From Helopsaltes ochotensis (Eukaryota; Chordata; Aves; Passeriformes; Locustellidae): a DNA stretch of 64,000 nucleotides. How positions within the stretch are numbered: position 1 is the first letter of the stretch; every line of letters begins with the position of its first letter. The notes below the pieces were generated by a model. That model was not told where the DNA came from. It ran no database searches and saw only the letters and a list, made by a program, of their open reading frames with translations. Positions 1 to 13,400 of this stretch are shown here, piece after piece. The stretch covers positions 648,349 to 712,348 of the forward strand of contig VXBM01000026.1 of assembly GCA_013400155.1 (NCBI GenBank), given 5' to 3'. The position numbers and the translations under genes are program-made.

Positions 1-3000
1 TCACTTGTCTGTCTTAACATGAGTTTCTCTTTCTGATATATAACACTACACTTAAGAATTAAGATGCATTAAGAACCACAGAATTGCTACTTCACGGTTT
101 TATTCTTTTGTTTTCTTTGCATTCCCTAATGCAGAGAGCAAAGCCTTAGTGCATTGTTTAAAAACTGGAAGAGTCTGGAGCAAACCTGTTGCTGAAGCTT
201 GTTTTCCTGCCAGCTTTTGTAGAATGAACTTCTACTAATTGCCCAGATAAGGAAAACCCACCAGTGCAAGATTGATGGATATGTTAATAAAGAAAAACAA
301 TGTACAAGAAGAGTGTTTCCCATTCATGCATTTTCTATTAACATGAGGCTATCGAGGTTGCAAAGAGTAGGAGTGGTTGTCAGGAGTGTTGAGGTCTCTT
401 ACAGCCTTTCCTACTGATTTCTTCTGAGTCTATAAACTCTCTTGGGCTCAGCCTCTTGCCATGAATATTCATTGTTAGTTTAGACCATGGGCTGGTGATC
501 TGAGTTTGAGAGCTGATGAGTATCTGCTGCTACCTTTGAAGTGAATAGGATTTAGTTATGTTGATGGGTATCTCTGAAAATGAAGCCACTTCTGTGAGTG
601 CTCAAATTCCTGGGTTTGTCTGCCTGAGGAAAACCACACAAGTTTGAAGATGTTGACTTTGAAATATACTTTGGTTTCCAGTCTTCTAAGTAGACAAAAT
701 AAATTTCACACCACATGAGGTACCCAGGAACTTAATTAAGGTGAATTAAGTGTTTTAAAATCTTAGCCGAACAGAAACTGCAAAATGTGTGCAGAATAAT
801 AACAACATGTGCATGTTCATCAGTGAGAACTAGAGTTTTGGAGTCTAAGTAATGCTTTCAAGATAACATGTGGGTGAATTTATCTCAACTTTTTTGCCAT
901 GACATCAGCCTGCCTGCCCACAGTTTAGCCTTCCCTGACCAAGACCCACTACCTTTACCAGAACACAAGGTGATCATAAAATCCTTGCTGGGGACACTGT
1001 GAACCACAGCATGTAACTGAATAGTATATTAGACTGTAAAATAAGGACAGTGAAAAAAAAAAGTGTGTCAGATATAATGAAGAACATTTCACAGTGTGAT
1101 CTTGAGTTGTCCAAATAGCAAACATGTAATGATACAAGAAAGGGAGAAACCTTACCTTGCTCAATGTATTACATGTCTTCCTCATAATGTTTCACTGAAT
1201 TACATTTTTATTAATATTTGGAAAAGTCTTCTGCATATAAACAGTGGTCATTTCCATGTTTTTCATATATTAGAATGCATTGTAAGATTCTAACAGTTCT
1301 GCTTAGTGCAATATGAAACATAAATATGACATAATAAAGAAAATCTTTTTTTAAAACCTAAATTGCAGCATTTCACATTAAAACTTAAAAACCAGATTTG
1401 GCTCCAAGGAAACATATCAGTTTAAAACCTGCATGTCTTTAGCCACTGTATCATCTTTACTTGGTCCACTGGAAGAGCTCTCAGTGCAGATGAATTAGAT
1501 ATTTTGAGTATAAGTACCCATCTCTTCTTTGCCATGTGAAATTTCCCTGTGTTCTTGGTAAAGACTTCACTGACTCTTAAGTTCTTACTAAACTTTTAGT
1601 AAAAGTCTCTGTTCTTGCTCCTTCCCATTTTAAACATATTTTTAAAAATTAATAATTTTTAAGCATACCGATATAGCAGCATTGTTCCTTCTCAAGAAAC
1701 AGTAGCTTCTCAGGCTGTTTAGATGAAAAAGGAATGTTAAGGATAGCTGCAACTGCCAAAGTCTGGAAACTCAGAGTTATATCTGACATTTCATTCTTCA
1801 CCTTAACTATTGAGCCTTGGCCATTCATTGGATTTTCACAGTGCTTTGGAGTTAGAAGGTAGTTTTACAGATGAAAGATGAAAATCAAAATAAACTCCTT
1901 TATCAAGTAAACCTTGCAAGGGCATTCTGAATTTTACAATGCACAGGGAGTTGATTGTGATATAACATACAACACCAAGAGGGTTGGAATAAACAATTTA
2001 TTCTCTATCGTTAGGGATGGCCATGCATAACTGACTTATGGCTCTGGTTTGCTCTGCCACTTGTTACATGTGCAGTCGTCCCTAACTCACACCAAAACCT
2101 GTTTATCATGCTCCCATGTTGTATAGTTTTTACCAAATGTTCTCTCATTAAAAACTTTGCTGGGGAGACTGAATTTTAAAAGACACTGGCAGTGCTTTAG
2201 TAAGCTTTCCCCAGAGCTTGGTCTCACTATGGAATCTGTGCTGACAGTGATCATGAGACGGTTCCTCATATCCTACACAGCCACAGTCTGCTGGGCAGGT
2301 AACAGTCCTCATTTGACAGCGCATAGCAGGTGCAGTGCAGGCATCAAAGGCTGTCTTGTCACAAAGACTGAGGGACTGCAGGGGCTCTCCCCAAGTCGGG
2401 AGAGAATCAAGGGCAAGGACAGCATGGGACAGTGTCACTGCCCCCATGGTTTAACTCCGGCTCCTGCACTGAGGGTTTTGTTTCATCCACTGTTAATTCA
2501 TGACCTTCTCTGAGCCCTAAATCTGTTTAAAAAACAGATAAGGCCATAAACCGGATAGTTCCCTGGCCAACCTTGTCATAGATGTATCTGTAGTCTATAG
2601 TTGTCTTTGGGGCAGCCATTTGACAAATTTTGTTCTGGAGCATTGTGTGAATCAAGCTGTCAGCTGTGTGTTCCCTTCCTGAAGGATGTTCCTTGTGGCT
2701 GGTGCATGTCTACAGCACAACGTAGTTCATTTTGCCCATTCTTCTCGGGAGAAGATGCACTCCTGCTACAAATATAAATCCTTGGCACACCCACACGCAT
2801 TCTAGGTGGCGGCTGGAGTGAAGCCATGAGTGTGCCTCAGTCGTAAAGCTCCCACTGCTGGAGTGTGCTGCTGGGGTTGGAGTTCCTGGGTGGTGCTTTG
2901 ACCCCGCCAAGAGCATCTCTGGTGGTAGCCTTTGGTTCGTGGCGTTCTGTGTCTTTCTTGGCCGGGGTGTTTGCTGCAGACTGACACACAGCGTGCTACA

Positions 3001-4279
3001 CGGGCATTGTGGTGCCTGGAGAAATGGTGTTTGACAAGGGTGCTTTCCATCAAGTGCGTGGTCCCGCTGCACAGTCATTCATATGGATGGATGTTTTCCA
3101 GGCTACGTCACCTTCCTACCTAACAGGAACATTTTGAGCCTAGACCTGTATTTCAGTGTTATCTTACCCAAGCTAAGTATAAGTAGTGAAAGTTCAATTA
3201 TATGCAAAGCGACTATTAAAACATCAGGGCTCATCTGGGGGTCTGGGCCTCCCCTCCAGTTTTCACTTACAATTGTGCTAAATCCCTTAATGCTGCAGAG
3301 AAATCGTACGTTCATCAGGTGGGGCATTGGAGGCCAGGGTGCAGATAACCACTTTTACTGCAGATGAGACATTGCAGTCCTGTTCTTAAGAACTGCCAGG
3401 CAGATTGGGAATCACGGTCACGGTTAATAGCAGCGAATTGCCAGCTCTTGATGGGTGGGTAGTCACTCCTTTCAGTGGTTGCCCCCTGGGGGAGAAGGTA
3501 GAAAAACAGAGGGAGGGAATTAGAGTGACTTTGCACAGTTGAGCAGGTTCATGCCGCTGGATCAGTGGCAAGCATTGGCAGGGCTCCACTCTGGGGAGGC
3601 TCACAACAACATCACAGTCTCATTTTTACCAATTGGTGTTGCTATAGCCAGTGGTGCACAGGGGGAGAGCAAAGACGAGGGGGAGAACCGGGGGGGAGAA
3701 TGAAAGCAAGAGTCTGGACTGAATTAAACAAACAAAAGTGCTTGTAAGTAGCATTTAACCCATAACCATTAGCCCAATGCTGCTAATTGTACTAAACTAT
3801 ATATCTGAAGTTCAGTGTGTGATTAAAGAGTTGGCTCACAAACTCTCTGCATAACCTTAATTTTTTCAAGGTTCTTTGAGTGTAGAATGGCTTATAATAA
3901 TGATTTTGACTAATACGATTTTTGACATGCAACTTTAATGCTTAACCTTAGTACAACTCCAGAGCATTTCATGTGTATTCAGCTGTAAAGAGTGATGATT
4001 TAAAGGGATAATATAAGAAAAAGGTCGTTCTAGAATGAACCTCTAACAAATTGCATAAAGGAAGCTTATTATTCCATGAGTAGAGAGATACGCAGCTTTT
4101 CTGATCATTTTTCTGCTTGGTTCAAGAAATTGTTGAGACATGATTGGGAAAAGAAACACAAAAAAATGAAATAGAAAGCTGCAAGCAGTGAACATTCTTT
4201 TGATGGTTATGATTTTGTTGCCACTAAAAATACTCCTCAGTAATGTGGTTGTTCATCTTTCCTCTTGTTTTGGGTGAAG
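1..4279 (+). other. KLHL14 upstream intron (3' part), no coding exon seen
   Basis: This stretch precedes the first visible kelch exon and should be intron, because the exon at 4280 begins in mid-codon. I see no BTB or BACK coding sequence in either orientation. The open frames here are short, lack domain signatures and overlap in several frames. The overlapping frames at 2148-2513 and 2710-3078 lie in a locally GC-richer patch and look like chance. The rest is AT-rich with short homopolymers. The strand follows the gene. Confidence 0.75.
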
Positions 4280-4401
4280 AATTCGTTCCAATAAGAAAAT
4301 GCTGTTACTGGTTGGAGGATTGCCTCCCGGACCTGACCGGCTACCCAGCAATTTGGTTCAGTATTATGATGATGAAAAGAAGACGTGGAAAATACTGACA
4401 A
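4280..4401 (+). CDS. KLHL14: KLHL14 kelch exon 1 of 7 in window (blade 1)
   Basis: 122-nt internal exon. The acceptor AG is at 4278-4279 after a T-rich but G-interrupted tract; the donor is a strong A|GTAAGT at 4402. The first base completes a codon begun in the upstream exon, and the last base (A4401) begins an Ile codon finished by TT at 31063. The translation starts IRSNKKMLLLVGG and runs through LVQYYDDEKKTWKILT, giving the GG doublet and the Y-to-W signature of the first propeller blade. It follows the BACK domain in the family, so this exon marks the linker-to-propeller junction. The exact acceptor is chosen by frame and family match; the pyrimidine tract next to it is weak. Confidence 0.92.
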
Positions 4402-7400
4402 GTAAGTGGTTTATTTTTGTACAGTTGTCTTGATGAATTTAAAAACACGGTTAATCAAATTAGACACTTTATTGATTTGTTTCTCTTCAGAGATTTGTTT
4501 ATGTATCACAAGGGGCTTCACAATGGAGCAATAAATTGAGATTGCAGAAGATGCTAATTTTATAATAGGATAGGCCTAAATTAACATTGGCTTAAAATCA
4601 TTCCAGTAAGTTTTTTTTAAGTAAACTTGTAAGTCTTTCAAGCTGCAACATGAACCCATGCATATTTATGTATATATGAATAAAATCTTGTTTAGGGAAA
4701 AAAAAAAAAGGCAGTTTTCTCAAGACATTTTTCTCAAGAGTCAGATCCCTGGTAAGCCATAGTACTAGAGCACATCTTTGATTCTCTTTTGCATTTTCAT
4801 TTCCTTCTTCCAGCTTTATCTGTTGTCCACAATCATTAAAGAAAGGTTTCCTCTGTACTACCCTGCGTCCATTGCTGACAGAAGCATTGGTGGAATATAT
4901 CAGCTACAATAAACAGTGCATGGAAGCTGCTATCACAAAATTCTTTCCCACCTTCTTTTAATAGTGGATTGGTTTTAGAGTAAGTATTTTGCCTCGAGCA
5001 TCGAGATTTGGAACTTATTGTTATGTTGGTTGTGATTCCCAGTCTGACTTGGTCATGGAATCAAATCATAGCTTCTTGAGTGCAGCAGGCTGTGTGTGCA
5101 TTAGTCCCCTTGTGGCTAAACTGGCTGCATTGGTCAATAAAACTAAATTTTAACTGTCAAAATTGCCCAAAGCAGTATAGATAAAATAATAAATGAGCAA
5201 TTTTGATCCATAAATCAAAGCTATACTTCTAAAACTGGACAACTGGTAAAACCTGGATTTCCTATTAGACCTGCTTTTTTTTTTTCCCCCAGTAAAATAC
5301 ATTTTACAGAATTCTGTTCTTCTCTCTTATCCAAAACCCTATAATTGCGTACATCCACATTAATATTACATGCACATGTTAGGATGAAAAAAAAATTTAA
5401 ATTGCTATGATGCAGGACTTGAAATAATGCCCTTGCACAGTGGTTTTTTCCTATGGAAGATTTAGGTGCCTTTCACAAAGTGGTGCCACATAAAGACTGT
5501 TTAGGTATAGATGACCTGCACTAATAGTTGAGAGTGTTGTATAAGAATGACAATTACAAAAGGTTATATGAAGTGTACATTACAAAAGTTTACAGCATCT
5601 GTGCTAGGGAATGTACTATGCTTCACATTTTTCAGAATAATGAGTTACAATACCCACCTCTGTACACTACTTCTAAGAAAATTCTGAAGATGGTAAGTCA
5701 GTGAAAAATCAATGATACTGCCTAAGGCAGAATTGTCCAGGTGTTTTTTTTTCATTTGCTGTGTCTAATCCAGTGGCTCAACAGGAGAGGCAAGAGGAAT
5801 GGACTTCTTGTTTCAAGATCTGAACTCTTAACTGAATTAAAGTAAAAAGCTTTTTTCTGAATCTTAACTACCTGTAGATTGTCAGATTTTTTAAGAATGG
5901 AATTTATTCAGCTCTTGGTTATTTACACCATGTTGCAGTCTCCAAGTCTGTGGGAAACTACCCCGAGGCAGGATACCTAAATGCTCCAGTTAAATGTCCA
6001 TCTCTGATGTTGGAGTAACTGTTGGTGAACTGTCTATGGTGGTGTTGAGAGATGTTTCAGAATAATTTTATGTAGAGAATTTACTCTTTTCTGTGTTACC
6101 TTTAGAAATAGGGAAGAAAATGTCTCTTTCCATCGTGGTAGTGCACGTAACATTCTTTGCTGTGGTTACAAATCAGGAGTCTGTTACAGTCCTGGCCAGC
6201 TCGGGTTCAAGCACTTGCTGCTCAGCACTGGAAGTCCTGAAGGTCCCAGGATTTGTCTCAGTGCTGGCTGAGACAACAGTTGTCAAATACACAGCCCTCT
6301 CTTGACATGAGTAATCCTGTTCTTGCATGTCCTGCCAGAAAATGATGCCCTCTTGGCCTGGGCTAAAGTTTGAAGAACACAGAGGAGGACGCCTGTCTTT
6401 TCACACTGAAAAAGGAAAAATGTTAACAAGCATTATTTCTTAGAAAATATTTTACTACTCACAAAATGGTAGCAATAACTATTAAAAAAACGAACACCCA
6501 GGTGCAATGAGAGTTTCAAGTATCCCCCTTTTTTTTTCCTAACTTAAGAGAGAATGGGACATAAGTTCAAGTAGATCTTCTGTCCTTTTGTGAAACATTG
6601 AAGAACTACAGCGTAGGAACGCAGGGACTTGAAGAACTGTGACTGAAGAGTCTTAGGGAAGACAACAAACTGTACTAGCTTGAGACATAGTGGTAGTTCA
6701 GTGCAGCTGTGGTGTAGTATCAACATATTATGACATTTAGGGGAGGTGTGAATTTAGAGGGCATAGTTCTATATTTATCATGTACTTTTTTTGCAATGGA
6801 GGAAGGAGTTTTCTTTCTTTACTCTTTTACCTCTGTCTTAATCCACTGTTGTCTTATCAGAGATATACAATCAGCAGCAGAGGCAGAAGACTTTTTTTCT
6901 GTTTGTTTGGGTTTTTTTTCACTTACTTAGATAGTGCTTTCAGTCCCAAAGTTGCAGTTCGTTCTCAACTTGTCAGTGCAAGTGAGGGGTGTGCCCCTTA
7001 GTGAACAGGGACAGAGCAAAAGCTATGTCCTGCTCATGAGGTTCTGTGATGGGAAGAATTTCAGTTCCGGTAGTCTGGTATTTCAAGATGTTCTATTTTA
7101 TTTTTGCCTTAGGTGTATTTGATTTCCTCCTGTTACAGAGCTTTTTCTTTACCATTGTGGCCACCAATAGGCTCCCTCACACACCGACAAAATGCCACAT
7201 TTTGCACTTAGAGGCTTACTGAGCAAATTTAAGTGTGCACAGAAATTCCCCCCCTTCCTCCAAACCCATTTACATTCGTTTTCTGCTCTCTGTGCCAGTG
7301 GCATTTGGGGATAGTGATGGTGGGAAAGGAGCAAACACTCAATCCTGGGTGCAGTGGCAGGGCCACTGAGGAGGAGGTGGATGAGAGGAGCCTGAATCTC

Positions 7401-10400
7401 CTCTTGTCACTCTCCACTGAGAGGAGCCCCAGCAGTTACTCTCAGGGCTTGCAGACCCATTTGAGAGGGAGCTGCTTGCCTGTTTCCTCTTCTCAGCACT
7501 CTGTTGCTTCAGGCTCTGCGTCCTGCCTTGTGTGATGCATAAGGAACAGGAGAAGATCAACCATCAGGAACTGCTGACTCCATGGCGCTGGAGCTGCGAG
7601 GATGGGTGCAGGTGGAACAGCACGAGCTGTCGAGTATGACAGCTCAGCAGAGGAGCAATCTCATTTTGTTCCCTAGACAAGACTAGATCTATTGGCAGGG
7701 GATCCTGCCCACATCTCTCTGCCTGGGTAGCCAAAGCACCAAATGCATCAGTACTAATGGGAGTAATTCGAAAGGTATCAGGAAAACAACTTGCCTTGTT
7801 CATAGACCCAGGAGAGGAGGGGAAGCATGCACCCATTTCCAATTTTTTAATGTCATCATCTATAGGCAAGAATGCTATGGCTCAGGGGATTGGTAGATTT
7901 TTCACAGTCTAGTATTACTGTGTATTTTTCCTGTCTGGTATTTTTCAGAGAGTTATTGTTTCTATGTTGACAACATAGAGGCAGAATAAAGGGGAAACAA
8001 AAAGGAGTAAGTAAGAGGTATTCTACAAACATTTTTTTACCACCTAATTTTGCTTGATATGGGCAGAATTCTAATCTGAGATTATAAATAATATTATGCA
8101 CATCATAATGTGCACATTGGTGTTTAATTTGAAACACTGCACAGTTGTGCCTGAGCAAAGTTGAGGCTTTTATAGACTTTATGGCAAAGTACAGCAAATA
8201 CCTTCACTGCATGGTTTCTTTTCAGACTTGCCTACGTTTGCTGCATAAATACCAGTTCACTTTTTAACTTGGTACTAGATAGGTCACATAGCAGCAACAG
8301 GCTACCATTGCCCAGTGACAGAAATGGAAAACCTGATGGGTGTGTGACAGTCCTCAGTAACAGCAAAAGTTCTGCTCTGTTAATGGGTTTTCATTATTCC
8401 ATGATATTTTGAAGCCTTCATAACTACTTATTGGATGTGGGGCAGTGTGGGGGGGGTCTCTGTGCCACCACCTCATGCCTCACTGCTCAGAACCAGCCAC
8501 TGGTGCTTGGGTTTTAATTACCAGTTATGGTCCTGCCAGGAGTCCATGTTTAATTCTAGAACTCCTTTGGTTGTTTGTTTTAACGACAACGTTTAAGATT
8601 AATTAAACTTTAAGGAAGTGAAACAATGTTTTGTTTGTTAGAATTATTCTATAATAATTGCAAAATCCAGAGCCTATAAAGATTTTTTGTGTTCAGAATT
8701 GCATAGCTTTCCCAAAAACCCTACTGCTAAGGCAATGATGTATTACTTTCACTTTCATTATATGTTTTTAATCAGAGCGTGACTTCACGCTAGACAAAGC
8801 GATGCTTTATGCATGGTCTCCCTTGTTTTTGCTAAAATCTTTTGACATGATTAATTTTACTTTAATGCTTTTGTCTTGTTGTAATGGTAAGGATGATGGG
8901 TATAAACCAGGGCAAAAAAATACATGCTTTTCTGTCACAATGCTTCTAAGCATTTAAAAATATATTAAGTGAAAGAAAAAAGTATCACAAGAGAATGATC
9001 TAACTGGAATTAAATTTCTTGCTATGTGAACAGAGAATGCAAGAAATAAATAAAAATGATGCAGTCATTGTTTTAGGTGAGGGTTTTTTGTGCCTTTTTT
9101 CTGTAGCAATTTATCCATCTGTCTGATTAGAAGCGATGACTAGAAGAGAAATTGTGTCTTACAGGTTTCTAGTATACAGCGATTCCTTGCTTCCATCTAA
9201 AATTCCTTTTTCTCTGAAGCGCAAAAGGTAAAATGTTGGAAGTATTACTGAACTCTTACATGGCATGTTCCATCCATGTGACGCTGCAGCTGCAGCAGAT
9301 ACTGCTGATATGTTTTCATATCAGTACTTTGTTTTTCAGTAAGATGTTAATTGTAACATTGCTTAACCTCCCTAGTTCACCACATCATCTGGGTGAACCA
9401 CGGAGAGAATTCAGTGAACATCACAATAATGGCAAATATGTGTGTGAGCCATAATGCATTTATGTTTAGGGATTGCATTTTAATCCAGTCTAAAAGCCAA
9501 CATTGTTGTCCAATGAGAACTGTCTCATTTTTTTTTTTTTTGAGAAAGACAGGGAAATTGTCCAGAAAGTTGCCAGACTGGAGATTTTAGTCAGGCTGAC
9601 CAGCATCCCTTTTCAGGTTTTTTCTTCTAGTTATCCCTTGGTCTTTTTTCAGTTTGTCTTGTCCTTCCTGCCCTTTGCTAGATATATTTAAGTCAGCTGT
9701 GTTTGGTCAATGTGTAAAAACAAACAATGAAGGAGAACACTTCTATTTCCTTCCCAATCCCTCTCCTTCCTGCCAGCAGCAATCATACAGTGTTAAAGAG
9801 TTGTCATCTTCATCTGATTCCCTGTAATGAGCAGCCAGAAACCTTTCCATCCTTGATGCTCTGATAAAGCCAGTCCACCTTTTCCTTCCTTCCCCAGGTT
9901 GGCTGTGCTTTCATTTTTACATTAAGCAGTCCCCTGCAGGTAGTCGGGTCTGAATACAACATACGTTATTTCTGTCATTTTGACTTTCTAAATTTCCCTT
10001 GAATATTTTCTGTGGCAGTGCAGCACTCCTCCTCTTGTTTGCAGTAACAGCATTTTTGCGTGTCAGCCAGCATTTAGGCATACTGATGGTTCTTGAAACC
10101 CTTTTAACATCATTATTTCTATACTTTATCCAAAGGGAAGTCAAGTAAAAGGAAGGTAGAATAGTTTACTTCAAAGTCAGCATCAGAGAACCTGGGTCAC
10201 TCCAGTCCCCAGCCTGCATTGTTTCTGCTGGAATAGGTTATATTTCTTTTTTCTATGTTTTCTTTGGCAGTTCTGTGGTGCTCAGTTGTATCAGCCTTTC
10301 CTATACTGAATGATACTTCATCTTTCCTGAGCAAATTAATAACAAAACTCTTTCTGAAATGTCTTTGGAGTCTCTGGGAACTTCTCAATCCTTCATGTTT

Positions 10401-13400
10401 TGGAGTGTTTTATCCAGTTTTCTATTTTCCAGGTTGGCTACTTATAAGACAAACAATATGATTATAGCTCACATCAGAGGTTCTTGGAAGAAATTTTCAA
10501 AGGCTTAAGTGTCAGCTTGAGTATTACTAGATGCCTAGCACACATTGTGCCTTTGGAAATGTGTCTTTCAAGTAAATACGTTCATCTACTGTAAAGCTTT
10601 TACTTTTCTGAAGAATGATAGTATATTAGAAATGAAGGTTTCTTCCTTCAATTTACCCCAAAAGAATTGGTAACTAAATAAAAGAAGTGATGTTTGCAAA
10701 AAATGTATGAAATCAGAGGGACAGGTTGTCTTGATAAATGCTTGTTCTAATTTCTTCCTCCCCTTTCTTTTATTTTTTTTTTACTTGTGAGAATAGTGCA
10801 CACTTATGTTAGTCAAAAAATGTGTCTTGATGAGCACTTCTTGGCAGCCCTGATAAATTTCATCTCTCTTACTCCATTTATCCAGCAGTTGGGGATGCTG
10901 CAGCTTCTGCTTCAGTGCTGTGTCAAGGATGGTTTCAGCACTGCATTGAAAAGCTTGAGCAAGCATTAGCATATTGCTAAGCCAGTAGTCTTTATATTAC
11001 CCACTAGACAGGTTTAATAAATGTGGTAGATGTATGTAGAAGTTGTACACGTACACATATGTACATGCTTCTATGTATCTTCCTTAAAGAAACACATGGA
11101 TTGCACTGAAAGCTAATTTTAAACATAAATTCCATCTATATTTTTCATCCTTATATTTAGGCCCTTTTAAAAGGTTCAGAAGCAGGAAAATACGGTCACA
11201 AAGGAAGAAAGATTCACACACAGAAAACTTGGCTGATTGGTATGACTATCCACCTTTAAGCCTGGATTTAGGAGATTAATTCAAGGTGGGCATACACACT
11301 GCCAATAAGCCACATGTTTTAACCTACAGGGAAGTGAGAATATAGAAGTGAGAAACAGGAATACAGTGAAGAGTATTTTTTTGCATGTGACATATCAGAG
11401 GTTAACCACAACTCCCATTCTGTGGATGATGCGTGGGAGTTCAACTGTGCAAGTGCCATTAATGGCGCACGCCTGCGTATCCAAGAGCAAGACAGAAGTC
11501 TGAGAATGAGTAAAACGTAGCGGGTGAAAACGTGGCAGGTTCTCACAGTGATTGCTTTATTTATGTGTTAAAGATTATTTTCTTCTGCACTGCCATTTGA
11601 GATAACTTTCAAGAAATGTCAGCCCTCTTTGTATACATTTTTGGTTTTGATTACAATGTCATCATCTGCTCTGTTTACACAAGTGTTACTTGATTGTTTC
11701 TTCCATTCCTTGTGCCTTACTTGTAAATGTGGTGTGTTGTAAATTCTGGATAGCTTTCTATTCCTGTGTTCCCAGTCTCTACACATCTTGCTGTGATGTA
11801 GCTTTGAAACAACTCTTTTCACTGCATTCAGTCTGTGCTAAAGCTCTCAACAGTCTTTCAGCTTCTCTTGGCTGCTCTCTGTCTTTTGTTACGAACTTGT
11901 GAACACTCACTCCTGTGGAAACCAGGCTGTTCATTTCCTCTTGCATATACAAAGATGCCTGAATCTACCTACTCATCTTCATCCTCAAAAATGCCATTGG
12001 CAAACAATTACTTCCAGGAAGAGTCGAGAAGGTCCTGTTCCCTGCCTGTGCTCAGCCAGAACCCTTTGTGGTTGAAAACCTGAGTGGGATGAGAAAACAT
12101 TGAGGAGTGCCCCTTCCTCGGGCAGGGCACTGAGGCAGTGGAGAGCAGAGTAAGAAGGCAGTAGGTGTAAGACAGATGAGTTACCCCATGATCAGTGCCC
12201 TTTTCACAGCAGATGCTGATGTCAGGCTGCCGTGGGGGTATCTTACAAAGGAAGGTGCTGGCTCCTGGAGACTCCTCTCCTTACTACATTGTTAAAAGGC
12301 CATCAGAACCTTTGACTCAAAGCCTTCCTCCTGGATCACAGAGCTTACCTTTTTCCAAGTCTTCTTTCAACTTGAGTTACACATCTTTACAGATGGCTTG
12401 AGGATGACACTTCCATTTGCAGCAATTTCTACTGCTTAGTTCCAAAGCAAAATGAAAAAAAAATATTTCAAGTATTTTGGCAAAACCACAGTCACATCAG
12501 AACATCCCTTCTCTTCTCAGCATCTCATGTGGAAGAGGGTTGCAGTTAGAACACAATGTTTTAGCTTGTGAATTCTTCATGTATGTCCCAAGGGATATTT
12601 CACAACTCCACCAAAGAAGATTTTGTCAAGCTTTGCAAGGCTAACTGCAAACCAGAAACTGCCTAGCTACAAATGACAAGTTGCTATGACTTCACCAGGT
12701 GATCAATAGAATGTAGATACATGGACTTAATGCTGCCCTGGAGGCTCTGCAGCATTTTGAGTCCATCTCAGCCTATGGGCATTGTCTGTCGGCTATGTAC
12801 ACACATCTGGTCCAGTAGGAACTGGGAGCTGGGTTGTCCTGTATCCTGTCCAAAGCAAGTGTCCCACCTGGCTAGATACCGATTTCAGTAAAGTCACATA
12901 ATTTCTACATGGCCAAAATGTTCTCACCAGACCTGTTTGTGTAGGTCCCTCAATACTATTTAGCCACTGTCTCTAAAAAAATCAACCATCTGGGATAACT
13001 TTAACACAAAATTATGTGTCACTGTGAAAATTCAGTGCTTCTTGCAAAAGAGCTCCATTGCTTTCTGTTTTTTAGGTGATTCCTGGTAAAATTTGTGTGT
13101 TTATTCTTACGTACTTGCTCTGGGATTTATGTAGCATTAATGGGATGTAGGCATGTATGAAGATGAAAATGAACTCAAGTGTATTTCTAGTTTCTTACCT
13201 TGGAAAGCATTTCCTTTTCCAGTGGCTAATGTGGCATTTATGTAAAATGGGTTGCAAACAGGATGGCAGAACACTGCTAGCTGGATAAAATATAATAATA
13301 AAAAACTCTCATTGAAATCCTCTGATTTCTTTGAGAAATTGGTACATTTTATGAATTTTCTCCTCTCAAATGTTCTTAAAAGACAGATTCCTTCTCGGAA

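Noticed and set aside
2148..2513. Overlapping frames on both strands, the minus one cysteine-rich
   Set aside because: No known domain, no splice or promoter context, and open frames on both strands over the same GC-richer patch suggest chance.
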